Assembly: GCA_012520255.1 (NCBI GenBank)
Contig: JAAYOQ010000005.1
Span: forward strand, 24,001 to 88,000
DNA: 64,000 nt
Reading direction: 5' to 3'
Source: Erysipelotrichia bacterium
Lineage (GTDB): Bacteria; Bacillota_I; Bacilli_A; Erysipelotrichales; Erysipelotrichaceae
The stretch's first letter is position 1. Every line of letters begins with the position of its first letter. Below are positions 8,731 to 16,817 of the stretch, piece by piece. The notes below the pieces were generated by a model, which saw only the letters and a list, made by a program, of their open reading frames with translations, was not told where the DNA came from and did no database searches. The position numbers were made by a program, and so were the translations under genes.

Positions 8731-11199
8731 TTATCTTTTGGTACCGATGTCATAAGTATCCAAGACTATTGAATCAACAATTTGTTTAACTGATCCGAAT
8801 AATGTGACATATCCTTTCAGTGATTTGGCTTTGACCTGTAAAATTTCTGATTTTGGGTTGATAAAGATTTTAGTTTTCCCCTTTCCATTTTTAGCCTCCT
8901 GTACCAGATTGGCAATAGCTGAATTTCCATCAAAGGCAAACAGGAATGAATTTCTTCTTTCAAAGATTTCGTAATTAAAAGATTTATAAATTCCCATTTC
9001 CTGAGATTCAATAGATAACCTTATACCAGTAATATCAGCTTTAGAAAGTTTGGTAGCTTGAGGCTTATCCATTAAAGCAGGAATGATACAATAGATATCA
9101 AAATTACGTCTGTTGTTAGATAATAAATATCTTTCATGAGCTAATAATTTATGTCCGATTACAAAGAACACTTTATTTGGATCTAATCTATTTAACATTG
9201 AACGAATTAAACGTCTGTCAAAATCAGTCATTTTAACAGCTTTATCATCAGTAGTGAAACTTGAGGCAGCAATGATGATTGGAAACTTATCCCAAGGCAA
9301 TTCTTTGATGCGGTCTTTAAAAATTGGATAAGAAGGTACTTTGTTTATTTCAAATTTAACTTCATGTTCTATTGTCGCATTTTCAAACTGTTCACTGTAA
9401 TATTGCTCAATAGATTTATCTTGAAGTTTTTTTTCAAGCTGTTTTGATTTGAACGCAAAAGCTTTGTGACTTCTTTTAATAATTTCTTCTTCAGTCTTTT
9501 TCATATCTTTGAATTGTTCGTCACTTACTTTTAATAAATTCATTAAAGCTAATTGCTCATCAATACCATCAGTTCCGTATAAACCACAACCATCAGTACC
9601 CATTACACATTTGATATTATTTTCTAAATAAGTTTTGAGTGGATGAGCGGATAAATCAGTCAGATTATTTAATCTGACATTACTCGTTATTTGGAATTCT
9701 AAAACAACATTTTTATTTTTCAGTGTTTTCAATAACCTTTTACCTTTGGCTGATTTTAAATCATCAGAATAGATGCCATGTCCAATTCGAACATAAGGAA
9801 ATTGTTGATTTTCATTTAGTGAATCTTCAATCAATTTTAAAGCTTTGGCCATATTGTCTTTTAGGGAATCATTTTCACCAGCATGCACTCTGATGGTCCA
9901 GTGTTTATCTTCGCTGGCAACAGTTGAAACAATTTCTTTAATTACCGACTTTAATTCACTGATGTCATTTATTTCTTCGCCAACAAAATCACTACCAACG
10001 ACATATGGATCTTTGCTGACAATCTTTAAGACGCTCATCGCTTCAGTTAAATAGTTGGCTGATTGAATGTCATCTCTAACTAAAGTTAAAGGGATTCTTC
10101 TAATAGCTGCTAAAAATCTGATGTCGACACCAGTTTCTTTTTTTGCAAGAGGTAAAATATGATGGAGTTGTTTAAGCATATCGATAGCGGATTGATCTTT
10201 TTTAACTAAAGTTGTATCGCTAATTTCCACATAATTAACCTGCTGAGCTTGATAACTTCTGGCAATCCATAACATTTTGTCCTCAAAGAAAGTTAAATCT
10301 TTATAATTGTTATTGTTGTAATCCTTAATCATTTTTACCAGATAACGATAGACAAATACATCCTGAAGTTTTTCGATATTGGTCAAAGGAATTTTATAAG
10401 CGCTTAATTTGGGTTTGGTAAAAACGTATCGGTACAGATAAAGCTTTTCCAGATTGGTAAAAACAGCTTGTGAATCTTTTAGGATAGCTAGAGAGTTTCT
10501 TATTTTAGAAATATTTTCTACGGCATCATCTAAATTTAAAAGAATCAAATCAGCAAAGTTGATAAAGGTATTGTCATCAATTTTTCTGTTTAAACGTTTG
10601 GCAGATAGAGAAGTATCAGTGATTGTTAAAGCAACCTCTGCTCGTTGTTTTTCTAACATATGATATTGTCCCTGTGATAATTTAAGATTTAATTTTTTAA
10701 CATAATAGTAAGGATAATCTATCTGATGTTTAATTCCTAAAGCAATTAAAGCATCAGGTGTCAGATTGGCATTTCCGTGAGTATGTAAATCTGTTCGAAG
10801 TTTCAAATCTTCTAAGATATAAGATTTTATCAGAGTATGTCTAATGTCAAAGTGATATTCTTTTGTTTGTGACATTAGTGTTTTAGAAATAGCTGGAACA
10901 AGAGCGTTGATTTCTACTTTACCACTAGGATAGATATTGGCTATCTTGGTTCCATTTAATCTAAAGACATAAACCCTTTGTCCATCACCTTTGATAAAAC
11001 AGGGAATGGTTCCCTTTATTACCAGACGATTATTTTGATGAACAGTTTTTTGATTTAAAACTTTAGCTAAATTAACAATCAGATTATCTGTTTTATGATT
11101 AGGAGTAAAAAGGCAATAAGAAAGGATATGTTTGGACATATCTAAGTTAATGACAATATCTTTTTCTTTATCTAAATAAAACTTACCAAAGTGACTCAT
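8731..11199 (-). CDS. Large adenosine-deaminase-like protein with SLOG-like C-terminal region
   Basis: Protein of 822 residues. Metal-dependent deaminase motifs are in order: D-L-H-T-H-G-N (about 137-143), G-S-D-F-V-G-E-E (402-409), H-A-G-E (439-442), G-H-G-I (473-476), a strand with T-S-N (506-508) and G-T-D-G (534-537), matching the metal and catalytic sites of the adenosine/AMP deaminase superfamily. Roughly 100 extra residues split the first motif from the rest. Residues 1-130 are unrecognised. Residues 640-785 look like a Rossmann-type domain (I-I-I-A-A-S-S, V-I-G-H-K, I-I-P, G-I-R-L-S, late hydrophobic strand plus D-G-N-S), resembling the SLOG nucleotide-binding superfamily; that part is inference. 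Size and split core recall RdrB of RADAR, but no RdrA-like ATPase is adjacent. ATG 11199 is preferred to the upstream TTG; no clear ribosome site is seen. Confidence 0.75.
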   Translation of the reverse strand: MSHFGKFYLDKEKDIVINLDMSKHILSYCLFTPNHKTDNLIVNLAKVLNQKTVHQNNRLVIKGTIPCFIKGDGQRVYVFRLNGTKIANIYPSGKVEINALVPAISKTLMSQTKEYHFDIRHTLIKSYILEDLKLRTDLHTHGNANLTPDALIALGIKHQIDYPYYYVKKLNLKLSQGQYHMLEKQRAEVALTITDTSLSAKRLNRKIDDNTFINFADLILLNLDDAVENISKIRNSLAILKDSQAVFTNLEKLYLYRYVFTKPKLSAYKIPLTNIEKLQDVFVYRYLVKMIKDYNNNNYKDLTFFEDKMLWIARSYQAQQVNYVEISDTTLVKKDQSAIDMLKQLHHILPLAKKETGVDIRFLAAIRRIPLTLVRDDIQSANYLTEAMSVLKIVSKDPYVVGSDFVGEEINDISELKSVIKEIVSTVASEDKHWTIRVHAGENDSLKDNMAKALKLIEDSLNENQQFPYVRIGHGIYSDDLKSAKGKRLLKTLKNKNVVLEFQITSNVRLNNLTDLSAHPLKTYLENNIKCVMGTDGCGLYGTDGIDEQLALMNLLKVSDEQFKDMKKTEEEIIKRSHKAFAFKSKQLEKKLQDKSIEQYYSEQFENATIEHEVKFEINKVPSYPIFKDRIKELPWDKFPIIIAASSFTTDDKAVKMTDFDRRLIRSMLNRLDPNKVFFVIGHKLLAHERYLLSNNRRNFDIYCIIPALMDKPQATKLSKADITGIRLSIESQEMGIYKSFNYEIFERRNSFLFAFDGNSAIANLVQEAKNGKGKTKIFINPKSEILQVKAKSLKGYVTLFGSVKQIVDSIVLDTYDIGTKR

Positions 11200-11232
11200 C
11201 AATAAATTTGGTTATTTAAAGTATATTATAAA

Positions 11233-11258
11233 GAAAAACTGATAACAAGACCAGTTTT
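11233..11258 (-). terminator. Terminator of the DUF2804 gene
   Basis: AAAACTG and CAGTTTT pair around a 10-base loop just after the DUF2804 stop at 11279; read on the minus strand the hairpin is followed by TTTTTCTTT. The plus strand also has a T-rich tail, so it may act both ways. Confidence 0.6.
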
Positions 11259-11278
11259 CTTTTTTCTTTCTTTTTCGA

Positions 11279-12307
11279 CTAGAATTTATTGTGCACCTTT
11301 TCTGCGAAACCTATTTGACCTGTCAGGGTAATAGTTGTTCCATCATCTAGTATACAGTCGCCATAGAATCTGCCAAAGACCTGATGCTGATCTGATTTCA
11401 GTATAAGAGCATCTGTGCAACTTGCTCTATCGATGATTGGTTCAAAACGCAAGGTTAAACGATTGTCATTACTGGTAAAATTCCAAATTTCATAGTAGTC
11501 ATCCTTGCCATCTTTTGTTGGTAAACCAAAGTCAACTTTATCTAATTTATGAGCTTTACCTTTGTAGAATAACATGTTTTCAGTAGCAGCAGAGGTATCT
11601 CCGAAGCCGTAACCTAAGTTAAAACCAAAAGGCTTCCCATCAACATAAGTACTTAACGAGGCCCAAAACCAGGTGTTATCATAGGTCCAGATGCCTCTAC
11701 CCCAATCCAAAACAGCAGCCGAATCTTTTTTGTTGAAGATGTATTCATCATCTCCAATAGAGACAATACCACTAGCTGCCATGCAGTTGAGCTTCTGATT
11801 GTAGTAGAAACGTCCAGGCTTTTCAAAAGGTGTGGCAATGACCATGCTTTCCTTAGGTATATCGGTTAATTCAACACTGAAATTGATGGTCTTTTTATCT
11901 TTGAAGTCATTCATATAACCAGATAAAACTCTTCTGTCACCTTCATTTTTAAATGAAATATTATATTTTTTATTGCCATAACTCACATCACCTTTAACTG
12001 AAGTTCGAGGGAAATTTTTCTTTCCTAAAGTTAAAATCTGCATTGGTGATTTAGTGACTTCCCATTTTTCATTAAAATCAATAAAAGATATTGAATCAAG
12101 TCCCATATAGCCGTTATCAGCCAAAGTAAGACAGAGAGCAAAATCATCATTTGAGATACAATAGTAATCCCATTCTTTAGTCATGAAACGAGTTTTCAGA
12201 TCAGTTTTCTTATTATAAATTGGTAACAATTTTTTAGCATAACCAGGCTCTATTATATTGTTATTTTCATCTAATAGATTGCCAACAGTAGTAATTTCAT
12301 GTTGCAT
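11279..12307 (-). CDS. DUF2804 family protein
   Basis: A 342-residue protein matching the DUF2804 family along its length. Key stretches are D-W-G-R-G-I-W (around 200), W-F-W-A-S-L, then G-F-N-L-G-Y-G-F-G-D and A-T-E-N-M-L-F-Y (about 225-250). The fold is thought to be lipocalin/beta-barrel-like, and the function is unknown. No signal peptide, so cytoplasmic. AGGAGGAGAA lies just upstream of the ATG. It stands alone between a terminator and a divergent promoter region. Confidence 0.87.
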   Translation of the reverse strand: MQHEITTVGNLLDENNNIIEPGYAKKLLPIYNKKTDLKTRFMTKEWDYYCISNDDFALCLTLADNGYMGLDSISFIDFNEKWEVTKSPMQILTLGKKNFPRTSVKGDVSYGNKKYNISFKNEGDRRVLSGYMNDFKDKKTINFSVELTDIPKESMVIATPFEKPGRFYYNQKLNCMAASGIVSIGDDEYIFNKKDSAAVLDWGRGIWTYDNTWFWASLSTYVDGKPFGFNLGYGFGDTSAATENMLFYKGKAHKLDKVDFGLPTKDGKDDYYEIWNFTSNDNRLTLRFEPIIDRASCTDALILKSDQHQVFGRFYGDCILDDGTTITLTGQIGFAEKVHNKF

Positions 12308-12488
12308 ATCATTGTTCTCCTCCTATACTAAAATGATAACATATAAACCGTTTGAAAAAATAATGAAAATAAAATTAAAAATGTAAACAATTTCATACAA
12401 ATTTCATAATTATGTAGTTTAATATAGTTGTAATAGAGGAGTTTCTCTCGTTTCCCCCTTCTTGAGTAATAAATATTTATAAAATAAT

Positions 12489-12525
12489 GGTGTCTCTTGA
12501 CACCTTTATTTTGTGATAATATGAT
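12489..12525 (+). promoter_or_regulatory. Promoter with inverted repeat over the -35 box
   Basis: TTGACA (12497-12502), a 17-base spacer and TATGAT (12520-12525) form a near-consensus sigma-A promoter for the gene at 12542. A perfect 6-bp inverted repeat, GGTGTC (12489-12494) and GACACC (12499-12504), covers the -35 box and could be an operator or, if transcribed from upstream, a small hairpin with a T-rich tail. Confidence 0.7.
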
Positions 12526-12541
12526 TAGAATGGTGATGTAA

Positions 12542-12943
12542 ATGATGATAGTTAAGAGATTGCAATATGGAGATGACTTAAAAAAAGAAATAGAAAAGTT
12601 ATGTTATGACAATAGCATTACTAGTGCCATAGTGTTATCTTCTGTTGGCTGTGTTTATAAGGCAACAATAAGACTGGCTGATGGTTTAACAATTAAAGAG
12701 TATAATGATAACTATGAAATTTTATCTATAAATGGAACAATCAGTAAAGATGGCAGTCATTTACATATCAGTTTTAGCGATGTAAATGGTGATACATTTG
12801 GTGGTCATTTATGTTATAATACCTTAGTTAATACTACTTGTGAGTTAGTGTTAGCCAGTATTAATGAATATTCATTTACCAGAGATTATGATGAAAAGAC
12901 AGGCTATGATGAACTTGTCGTTAATAAAAAGGAGGATTTTTAA
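12542..12943 (+). CDS. PPC-domain (DUF296) DNA-binding-type protein
   Basis: A 133-residue single-domain protein of the PPC/DUF296 family (the domain of plant AT-hook AHL proteins and bacterial homologues). Visible landmarks are I-V-L-S-S-V-G near residue 36, G-S-H-L-H-I-S-F-S-D near 78 and G-G-H-L near 93; the histidines match the metal site seen in bacterial members. It has no AT-hook. GGTGAT is the likely ribosome site; ATG 12545 is also possible. The stop touches the start of the next gene. Role in bacteria unknown. Confidence 0.85.
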   Translation: MMIVKRLQYGDDLKKEIEKLCYDNSITSAIVLSSVGCVYKATIRLADGLTIKEYNDNYEILSINGTISKDGSHLHISFSDVNGDTFGGHLCYNTLVNTTCELVLASINEYSFTRDYDEKTGYDELVVNKKEDF

Positions 12944-13180
12944 ATGGATTTAACAAAATATTTTCCAGGATCAGCTGAAGCTAAAAAAAGCGTTGTCCAT
13001 CTGTTAGTAGTTTTAGTATTTTATGCTATAGCTATATGGGCGGTACAGTTTCTAGCTGGTATCCTATCAATTATTCCATTAGTTGGATCTTTGGCAGGAC
13101 TGATTGTTTCGATAATTAGATTATACATTGGTATAGCAGCTATCGTAGCAATTTTGGCTTTCTTCAAAGTTGTTAAGTAA
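12944..13180 (+). CDS. Small membrane protein (78 aa), unknown
   Basis: It starts at the base after the PPC gene stop and behind AAAGGAGG, so the two form an operon. It has a short hydrophilic front with a K-K pair, then two to three hydrophobic segments (about 17-40, 42-60 and 60-75) with glycine and isoleucine-rich helices and a V-K end. No domain recognised. It may be a membrane partner of the PPC protein, which is inference from coupling only. Confidence 0.7.
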   Translation: MDLTKYFPGSAEAKKSVVHLLVVLVFYAIAIWAVQFLAGILSIIPLVGSLAGLIVSIIRLYIGIAAIVAILAFFKVVK

Positions 13181-13183
13181 TTT

Positions 13184-13212
13184 AAAAACTCAATAAATCT
13201 ATTGAGTTTTTT
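13184..13212. terminator. Bidirectional terminator
   Basis: AAAAACTCAATA and TATTGAGTTTTTT form a strong symmetrical hairpin between the convergent small membrane protein gene and the CofE-like gene. Confidence 0.85.
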
Positions 13213-13230
13213 GATGGTTAAATATTTATA

Positions 13231-14421
13231 TTAATCTGAGTAATCATCAAAGTATCCTTTAACCAGTACTATTGGAGTTCCTTTATCTCCGGAACCGCTA
13301 GTTAAATCACACAATGAACCAATCAGATCAGTTAATTGTCTTGGAGTGGTACCTAAAGATGCAGGATTATCTGATGGTTCATTTACTTTATCTTTTATAG
13401 CATCAGAAATCGCTTCTTTTAATTTTTCCCCTGATAGATTTTTAAAATTATTATCAGCTAAATATTTTAATTTTATTTCATTTGGTGTACCTTCTAAACC
13501 AGCGGTATAAGCTGGTGAAACAACAGGATCAGCCAACTCCCAGATTTTGCCTTTTGGATCTTTAAAAGCTCCATCACCATAAACCATTACCTCGACATGT
13601 TTTCCTGTCTTTTTTAGTATTTTCTTTTGAATATCTAAAACTAACTTTTGACATTGGTAAGGAAACAATTTGATAGTATTTTCAGTTGCGGCATTAGAAC
13701 CTAATAAACCATAAAGATTATTATATCCGGATCCATTATTAGAAACTGTCAGAATATTGTCCAAACCATAAAGGTTTTCAACACCATTTTCTTTTAGAAT
13801 GCGTTTAGTTCTAAAGCGATTATGTATATCACAGACTAAAACGTCTTTAGTATAATTTAAAATAGCTTTAGGATTATTGGCAAAGATAATTTCAGCTTCA
13901 CAGCCAACACTTTCGATGATATCTTTATAGTGCTTAACATAATCAACACCAGTAAATGGATGGAAATTTTGGCCAAAAATCTGATAATATTCTTCAAAAG
14001 TGAGAACATCGCTGTATGGATTAACTTCTGATTGTTCTAACTTGTCATAAGGAAACAGTTCATTTCCAACTTCATCAGAAGGATAGGATAGCATCAAGGT
14101 AATCTTATCGGCGCCTTTAGCAATGCCTTTTAAATTTATTGCAAAGCGATTTCGGCTTAGAATTGGAAAAACCAGTCCAATATGTCCTTTGGGAAATTTA
14201 TTTTTTATATCAGCAGCGATATCATCGATGCTGGCATAATTACCTTGTGCTCTGGCGACAATAGATTCAGTAAGAGCGATAATATCTCTATCTTCAATTG
14301 ATAATCCTAAACTTTCACAAGCTTCTAAGACACTATCGACAGTAATCTGAGATATATCATCATTTTCTCTGATTATTGGGCATCTGACTCCAATTGAAAT
14401 TGTTCCTGTTTTTCTTTCCAT
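13231..14421 (-). CDS. Coenzyme F420-0:L-glutamate ligase family protein (CofE-like)
   Basis: A 396-residue protein resembling the F420_ligase family, which adds glutamate to coenzyme F420-0 in F420 producers. Support: N-terminal V-R-C-P-I-I-R-E-N-D-D-I, A-L-T-E-S-I-V-A-R-A-Q-G-N (about 48-60), and the C-terminal V-Y-G-D-G-A-F-K-D-P-x-G-K-I-W-E. It is longer than archaeal CofE (about 250) and belongs to a Firmicutes branch of unclear substrate. No other F420 genes are seen here. ATG 14421 is chosen because the eight-G run 7 bases upstream can serve as the ribosome site; a longer TTG frame would translate that run. Confidence 0.72.
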   Translation of the reverse strand: MERKTGTISIGVRCPIIRENDDISQITVDSVLEACESLGLSIEDRDIIALTESIVARAQGNYASIDDIAADIKNKFPKGHIGLVFPILSRNRFAINLKGIAKGADKITLMLSYPSDEVGNELFPYDKLEQSEVNPYSDVLTFEEYYQIFGQNFHPFTGVDYVKHYKDIIESVGCEAEIIFANNPKAILNYTKDVLVCDIHNRFRTKRILKENGVENLYGLDNILTVSNNGSGYNNLYGLLGSNAATENTIKLFPYQCQKLVLDIQKKILKKTGKHVEVMVYGDGAFKDPKGKIWELADPVVSPAYTAGLEGTPNEIKLKYLADNNFKNLSGEKLKEAISDAIKDKVNEPSDNPASLGTTPRQLTDLIGSLCDLTSGSGDKGTPIVLVKGYFDDYSD

Positions 14422-14428
14422 ATTGGCA

Positions 14429-14436
14429 CCCCCCCC
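14429..14436 (-). repeat. Homopolymer run of eight C (G8 on coding strand) at a ribosome-binding position
   Basis: CCCCCCCC on the plus strand, G8 on the coding strand of the CofE-like gene, ending 8 bases before its ATG, exactly where the Shine-Dalgarno sequence should be. It is the only long G or C run noticed in this AT-rich window. Confidence 0.8.
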
Positions 14437-14477
14437 GCACAAACAATATACATTATTTTAGATGAAACGACAACAAT

Positions 14478-15692
14478 TTACCTAATCAACAGTAAATATA
14501 AATCGTTAACATTAGTATCCGTTGGACCAGTTACAATCAGCTGGTCTAATTTTTTTAGACAGTTGTAGCTGTCATAATTTTCTAAATATTTATCAATATC
14601 TATTTTTAAAGATAAGGCTTTATTAAAAGTTTTGTTGTCTACATATCCTCCAGCAGCATCAGTTGAACCGTCACTGCCATCAGAGCCAACACATACAATA
14701 GCAGTTTGATTGAAATCCTTTATTCTTTTAGCACATGATAGAGCTAAATGTTGATTTCTTCCTCCTAAGCCATTTCCGTTTACCTCGATGGTTATTTCTC
14801 CAGTAAAGATAAAAGCCAGTTTATTAGCTTGATTTTGATTGTCAAAGGCCAACTTTATTAATTGGTCTTGAAGAAATTGAAAATTACAATTTACATCATC
14901 TTTTATAATGGTGGTTTGATATCCTAGTTGAGTGCAAATTGTTTGGGCATTATTGGCCAGCATTTTTACTGAACCGATTAATGTGGTTTTAATATTATTT
15001 AAATTCGAAACGGTATCATTATTTATAATTGATTTTGGAAGTTGCAGGCAATATTTATTATTTATATCAATTACCTGTTGGCGACTGGAAGAATCGTTGA
15101 CAGTAGGGCCAGAACCGATGGTATCCAGATTATCTGAAACAACATCACTTAAAATAAAATTATGAATAATTGCCGGATAACAATGTCTGGCAAATTTGCC
15201 ACCTTTTATATTAGAAAGTCTTTTTCTGATGATATTGATTTCCAGAATATCTGCATTTGAATAAAGCAGTTTTTTATTAATTTGTTGGAGATAGTTTAAA
15301 TCTGCTTCTGTATCTTCAAATAAAGCACTGGCACCACCTGATAAAAGAAAGATGACATCATCATTACTATTTAAGTTTTCGGTGATTTCTAAGACTCTTT
15401 TTGATGCCAGTAAACCATTTTCATCAACAACAGGATGACCGGCTTCATAGATTTCAAAACCTTCTATGTCTCCTTTGCTGTGATGATATTTAGTAATTAC
15501 TATTCCTTTATCAATTTTTTTATGAATTAATTGCGCTACTGTTTTAGCCATCAGCCAACTGGCTTTGCCAACAGCAACAACCAACAATCTGCCATCATTA
15601 AAACAAATATCTTTTAAATACTTTTTTAGCGCTATATCAGGTTTGCTATGCATGATTGAATAATCAATTATTTTATAGATGTCTTTTTTCAT
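14478..15692 (-). CDS. Glycerate 2-kinase, MOFRL/DUF4147 family
   Basis: Phosphorylates D-glycerate, probably to 2-phosphoglycerate, in the cytoplasm. Of 404 residues, the N-terminal Rossmann-like domain shows V-A-V-G-K-A-S-W, G-H-P-V-V-D and L-L-S-G-G-A-S-A-L-F; the C-terminal MOFRL domain shows F-T-G-E-I-T-I-E-V-N-G-N-G-x-G-G-R-N-Q, G-S-D-G-S-D-G-S-T-D-A-A-G and a late T-G-P-T-D-T-N-V-N-D-L. ATG 15692 is preferred to one six codons upstream because a TATAAT lies inside the longer version (15699-15704). If that box is used, the message would be nearly leaderless. Confidence 0.87.
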   Translation of the reverse strand: MKKDIYKIIDYSIMHSKPDIALKKYLKDICFNDGRLLVVAVGKASWLMAKTVAQLIHKKIDKGIVITKYHHSKGDIEGFEIYEAGHPVVDENGLLASKRVLEITENLNSNDDVIFLLSGGASALFEDTEADLNYLQQINKKLLYSNADILEINIIRKRLSNIKGGKFARHCYPAIIHNFILSDVVSDNLDTIGSGPTVNDSSSRQQVIDINNKYCLQLPKSIINNDTVSNLNNIKTTLIGSVKMLANNAQTICTQLGYQTTIIKDDVNCNFQFLQDQLIKLAFDNQNQANKLAFIFTGEITIEVNGNGLGGRNQHLALSCAKRIKDFNQTAIVCVGSDGSDGSTDAAGGYVDNKTFNKALSLKIDIDKYLENYDSYNCLKKLDQLIVTGPTDTNVNDLYLLLIR

Positions 15693-15723
15693 AACTAAAT
15701 TATAAAACATAAATTAAAAAAAG

Positions 15724-15745
15724 AAAAAGTCACACTATGACTTTT
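15724..15745 (-). terminator. Terminator after tRNA-Gln
   Basis: AAAAGTCA and TGACTTTT pair around CACTA, just downstream of the minus-strand tRNA, with a T-rich tail on that strand. Confidence 0.6.
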
Positions 15746-15753
15746 AATTTAAA

Positions 15754-15828
15754 TGGCTGGGGATAAAGGATTTGAACCTTTGAATGACGGAGTCAGAGTC
15801 CGTTGCCTTACCACTTGGCTAATCCCCA
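15754..15828 (-). tRNA. tRNA-Gln, anticodon CUG
   Basis: Reverse complement gives acceptor arms TGGGGAT/ATCCCCA, an ACGGA/TCCGT anticodon stem with loop CTCTGAC (anticodon CTG), a T-loop GTTCAAATC and an encoded CCA end. It reads CAG codons. A UUG-anticodon tRNA-Gln would be expected elsewhere in the genome. Confidence 0.93.
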
Positions 15829-15933
15829 AAAGGCTAGTTTATTATACAACACTAAAATATAAATATCAATTAGACTTTAATTTTAGATAGAAAAAAGAAG
15901 TAAAATTATCAATTCAATTTTAAATATGTTGAA

Positions 15934-15963
15934 TTGTACTAAGAAGCAATTTGTTGATATAAT
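15934..15963 (+). promoter_or_regulatory. Promoter of the ecfA1-ecfA2-ecfT-truA operon
   Basis: TTGTAC (15934-15939), an 18-base spacer and a perfect TATAAT (15958-15963) lie 24 bases before the ecfA1 start. Confidence 0.6.
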
Positions 15964-15986
15964 GATAGAGTTGAGTAGGTGAGTGT

Positions 15987-16817
15987 GTGAGTAAGGCTAT
16001 AGAAGTTAAGAATTTAAAGTATCGATACAGTGATGATAGTTTAACGATTGATGATATTTCTTTTTCAATTGAAAAAGGTAGTTATACAACAATTATTGGT
16101 CATAATGGTTCTGGTAAAAGTACGATTGCTAAATTACTTTTAGGTCTATTAGAGAAACAATCAGGATCTATATTGATAGATGGTATTGAACTTAATTATG
16201 AAAACTTAGATCAGATTAGAAATAAAATAGGTATTGTCTTTCAAAATCCGGATAACCAATTTATCGGATCAACTGTAAGAGATGATATTGCTTTTGGTTT
16301 GGAAAACCACTGCGTTGAAAGGGAAAAGATGGATCCGATTATTGAAAGTTTCGCTAAGAAAGTTAATATGACGGATTTCTTAGAAAGTGAACCGACTAAA
16401 CTCTCTGGTGGTCAAAAACAAAGAGTGGCAATTGCTTCTGTTTTAGCTATGGATTTAAAGATAATTGTTTTTGATGAAGCAACCAGTATGTTAGATCCAA
16501 CTGGCAAAAGAGAAATTAATAGATTAATTAAAGAACTACATGAAGAAAATGAGATTACCATTATTTCTATTACTCACGATATTGAAGAAGTTGCTCAAAG
16601 CGACAATGTTTTAGTAATTGATAATGGAAGACTGGCGATGTCAGGTAGTCCTGAAAAAGTGTTCAGCAAAGAAAAAGTGATGGTAAAAATGAAGTTGGAT
16701 ATTCCTTTTGTTTATAAATTAGGAAATAGCTTAAGGGCTAAAGGAGTAAAAGTTTCTAACACCTTAGATTTGGAAAGGATGGCAGATGAAGTATGTCAAT
16801 ACATTTTGAAAAAGTAG
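15987..16817 (+). CDS. ecfA1: ECF transporter ATPase subunit EcfA1
   Basis: One of two ATPases of the shared energy-coupling module that powers vitamin and metal uptake with separate S-components. Walker A G-H-N-G-S-G-K-S-T (about 37-45), signature L-S-G-G-Q-K-Q-R (about 142-149), Walker B I-I-V-F-D-E-A-T-S-M-L-D-P and the H-loop histidine (T-H-D-I) are present. 276 residues. It starts at GTG 15987 behind AGGTGAG. It overlaps ecfA2 by 25 bases. Confidence 0.96.
   Translation: MSKAIEVKNLKYRYSDDSLTIDDISFSIEKGSYTTIIGHNGSGKSTIAKLLLGLLEKQSGSILIDGIELNYENLDQIRNKIGIVFQNPDNQFIGSTVRDDIAFGLENHCVEREKMDPIIESFAKKVNMTDFLESEPTKLSGGQKQRVAIASVLAMDLKIIVFDEATSMLDPTGKREINRLIKELHEENEITIISITHDIEEVAQSDNVLVIDNGRLAMSGSPEKVFSKEKVMVKMKLDIPFVYKLGNSLRAKGVKVSNTLDLERMADEVCQYILKK

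Noticed and set aside
8731..12307. Complete RADAR defence system
   Set aside because: Only an RdrB-like deaminase is present; the upstream neighbour is DUF2804, not an RdrA ATPase.
14422..14442. Longer CofE-like protein starting at TTG 14442
   Set aside because: It would translate the G8 run as glycines; ATG 14421 with the run as ribosome site fits the family start better.
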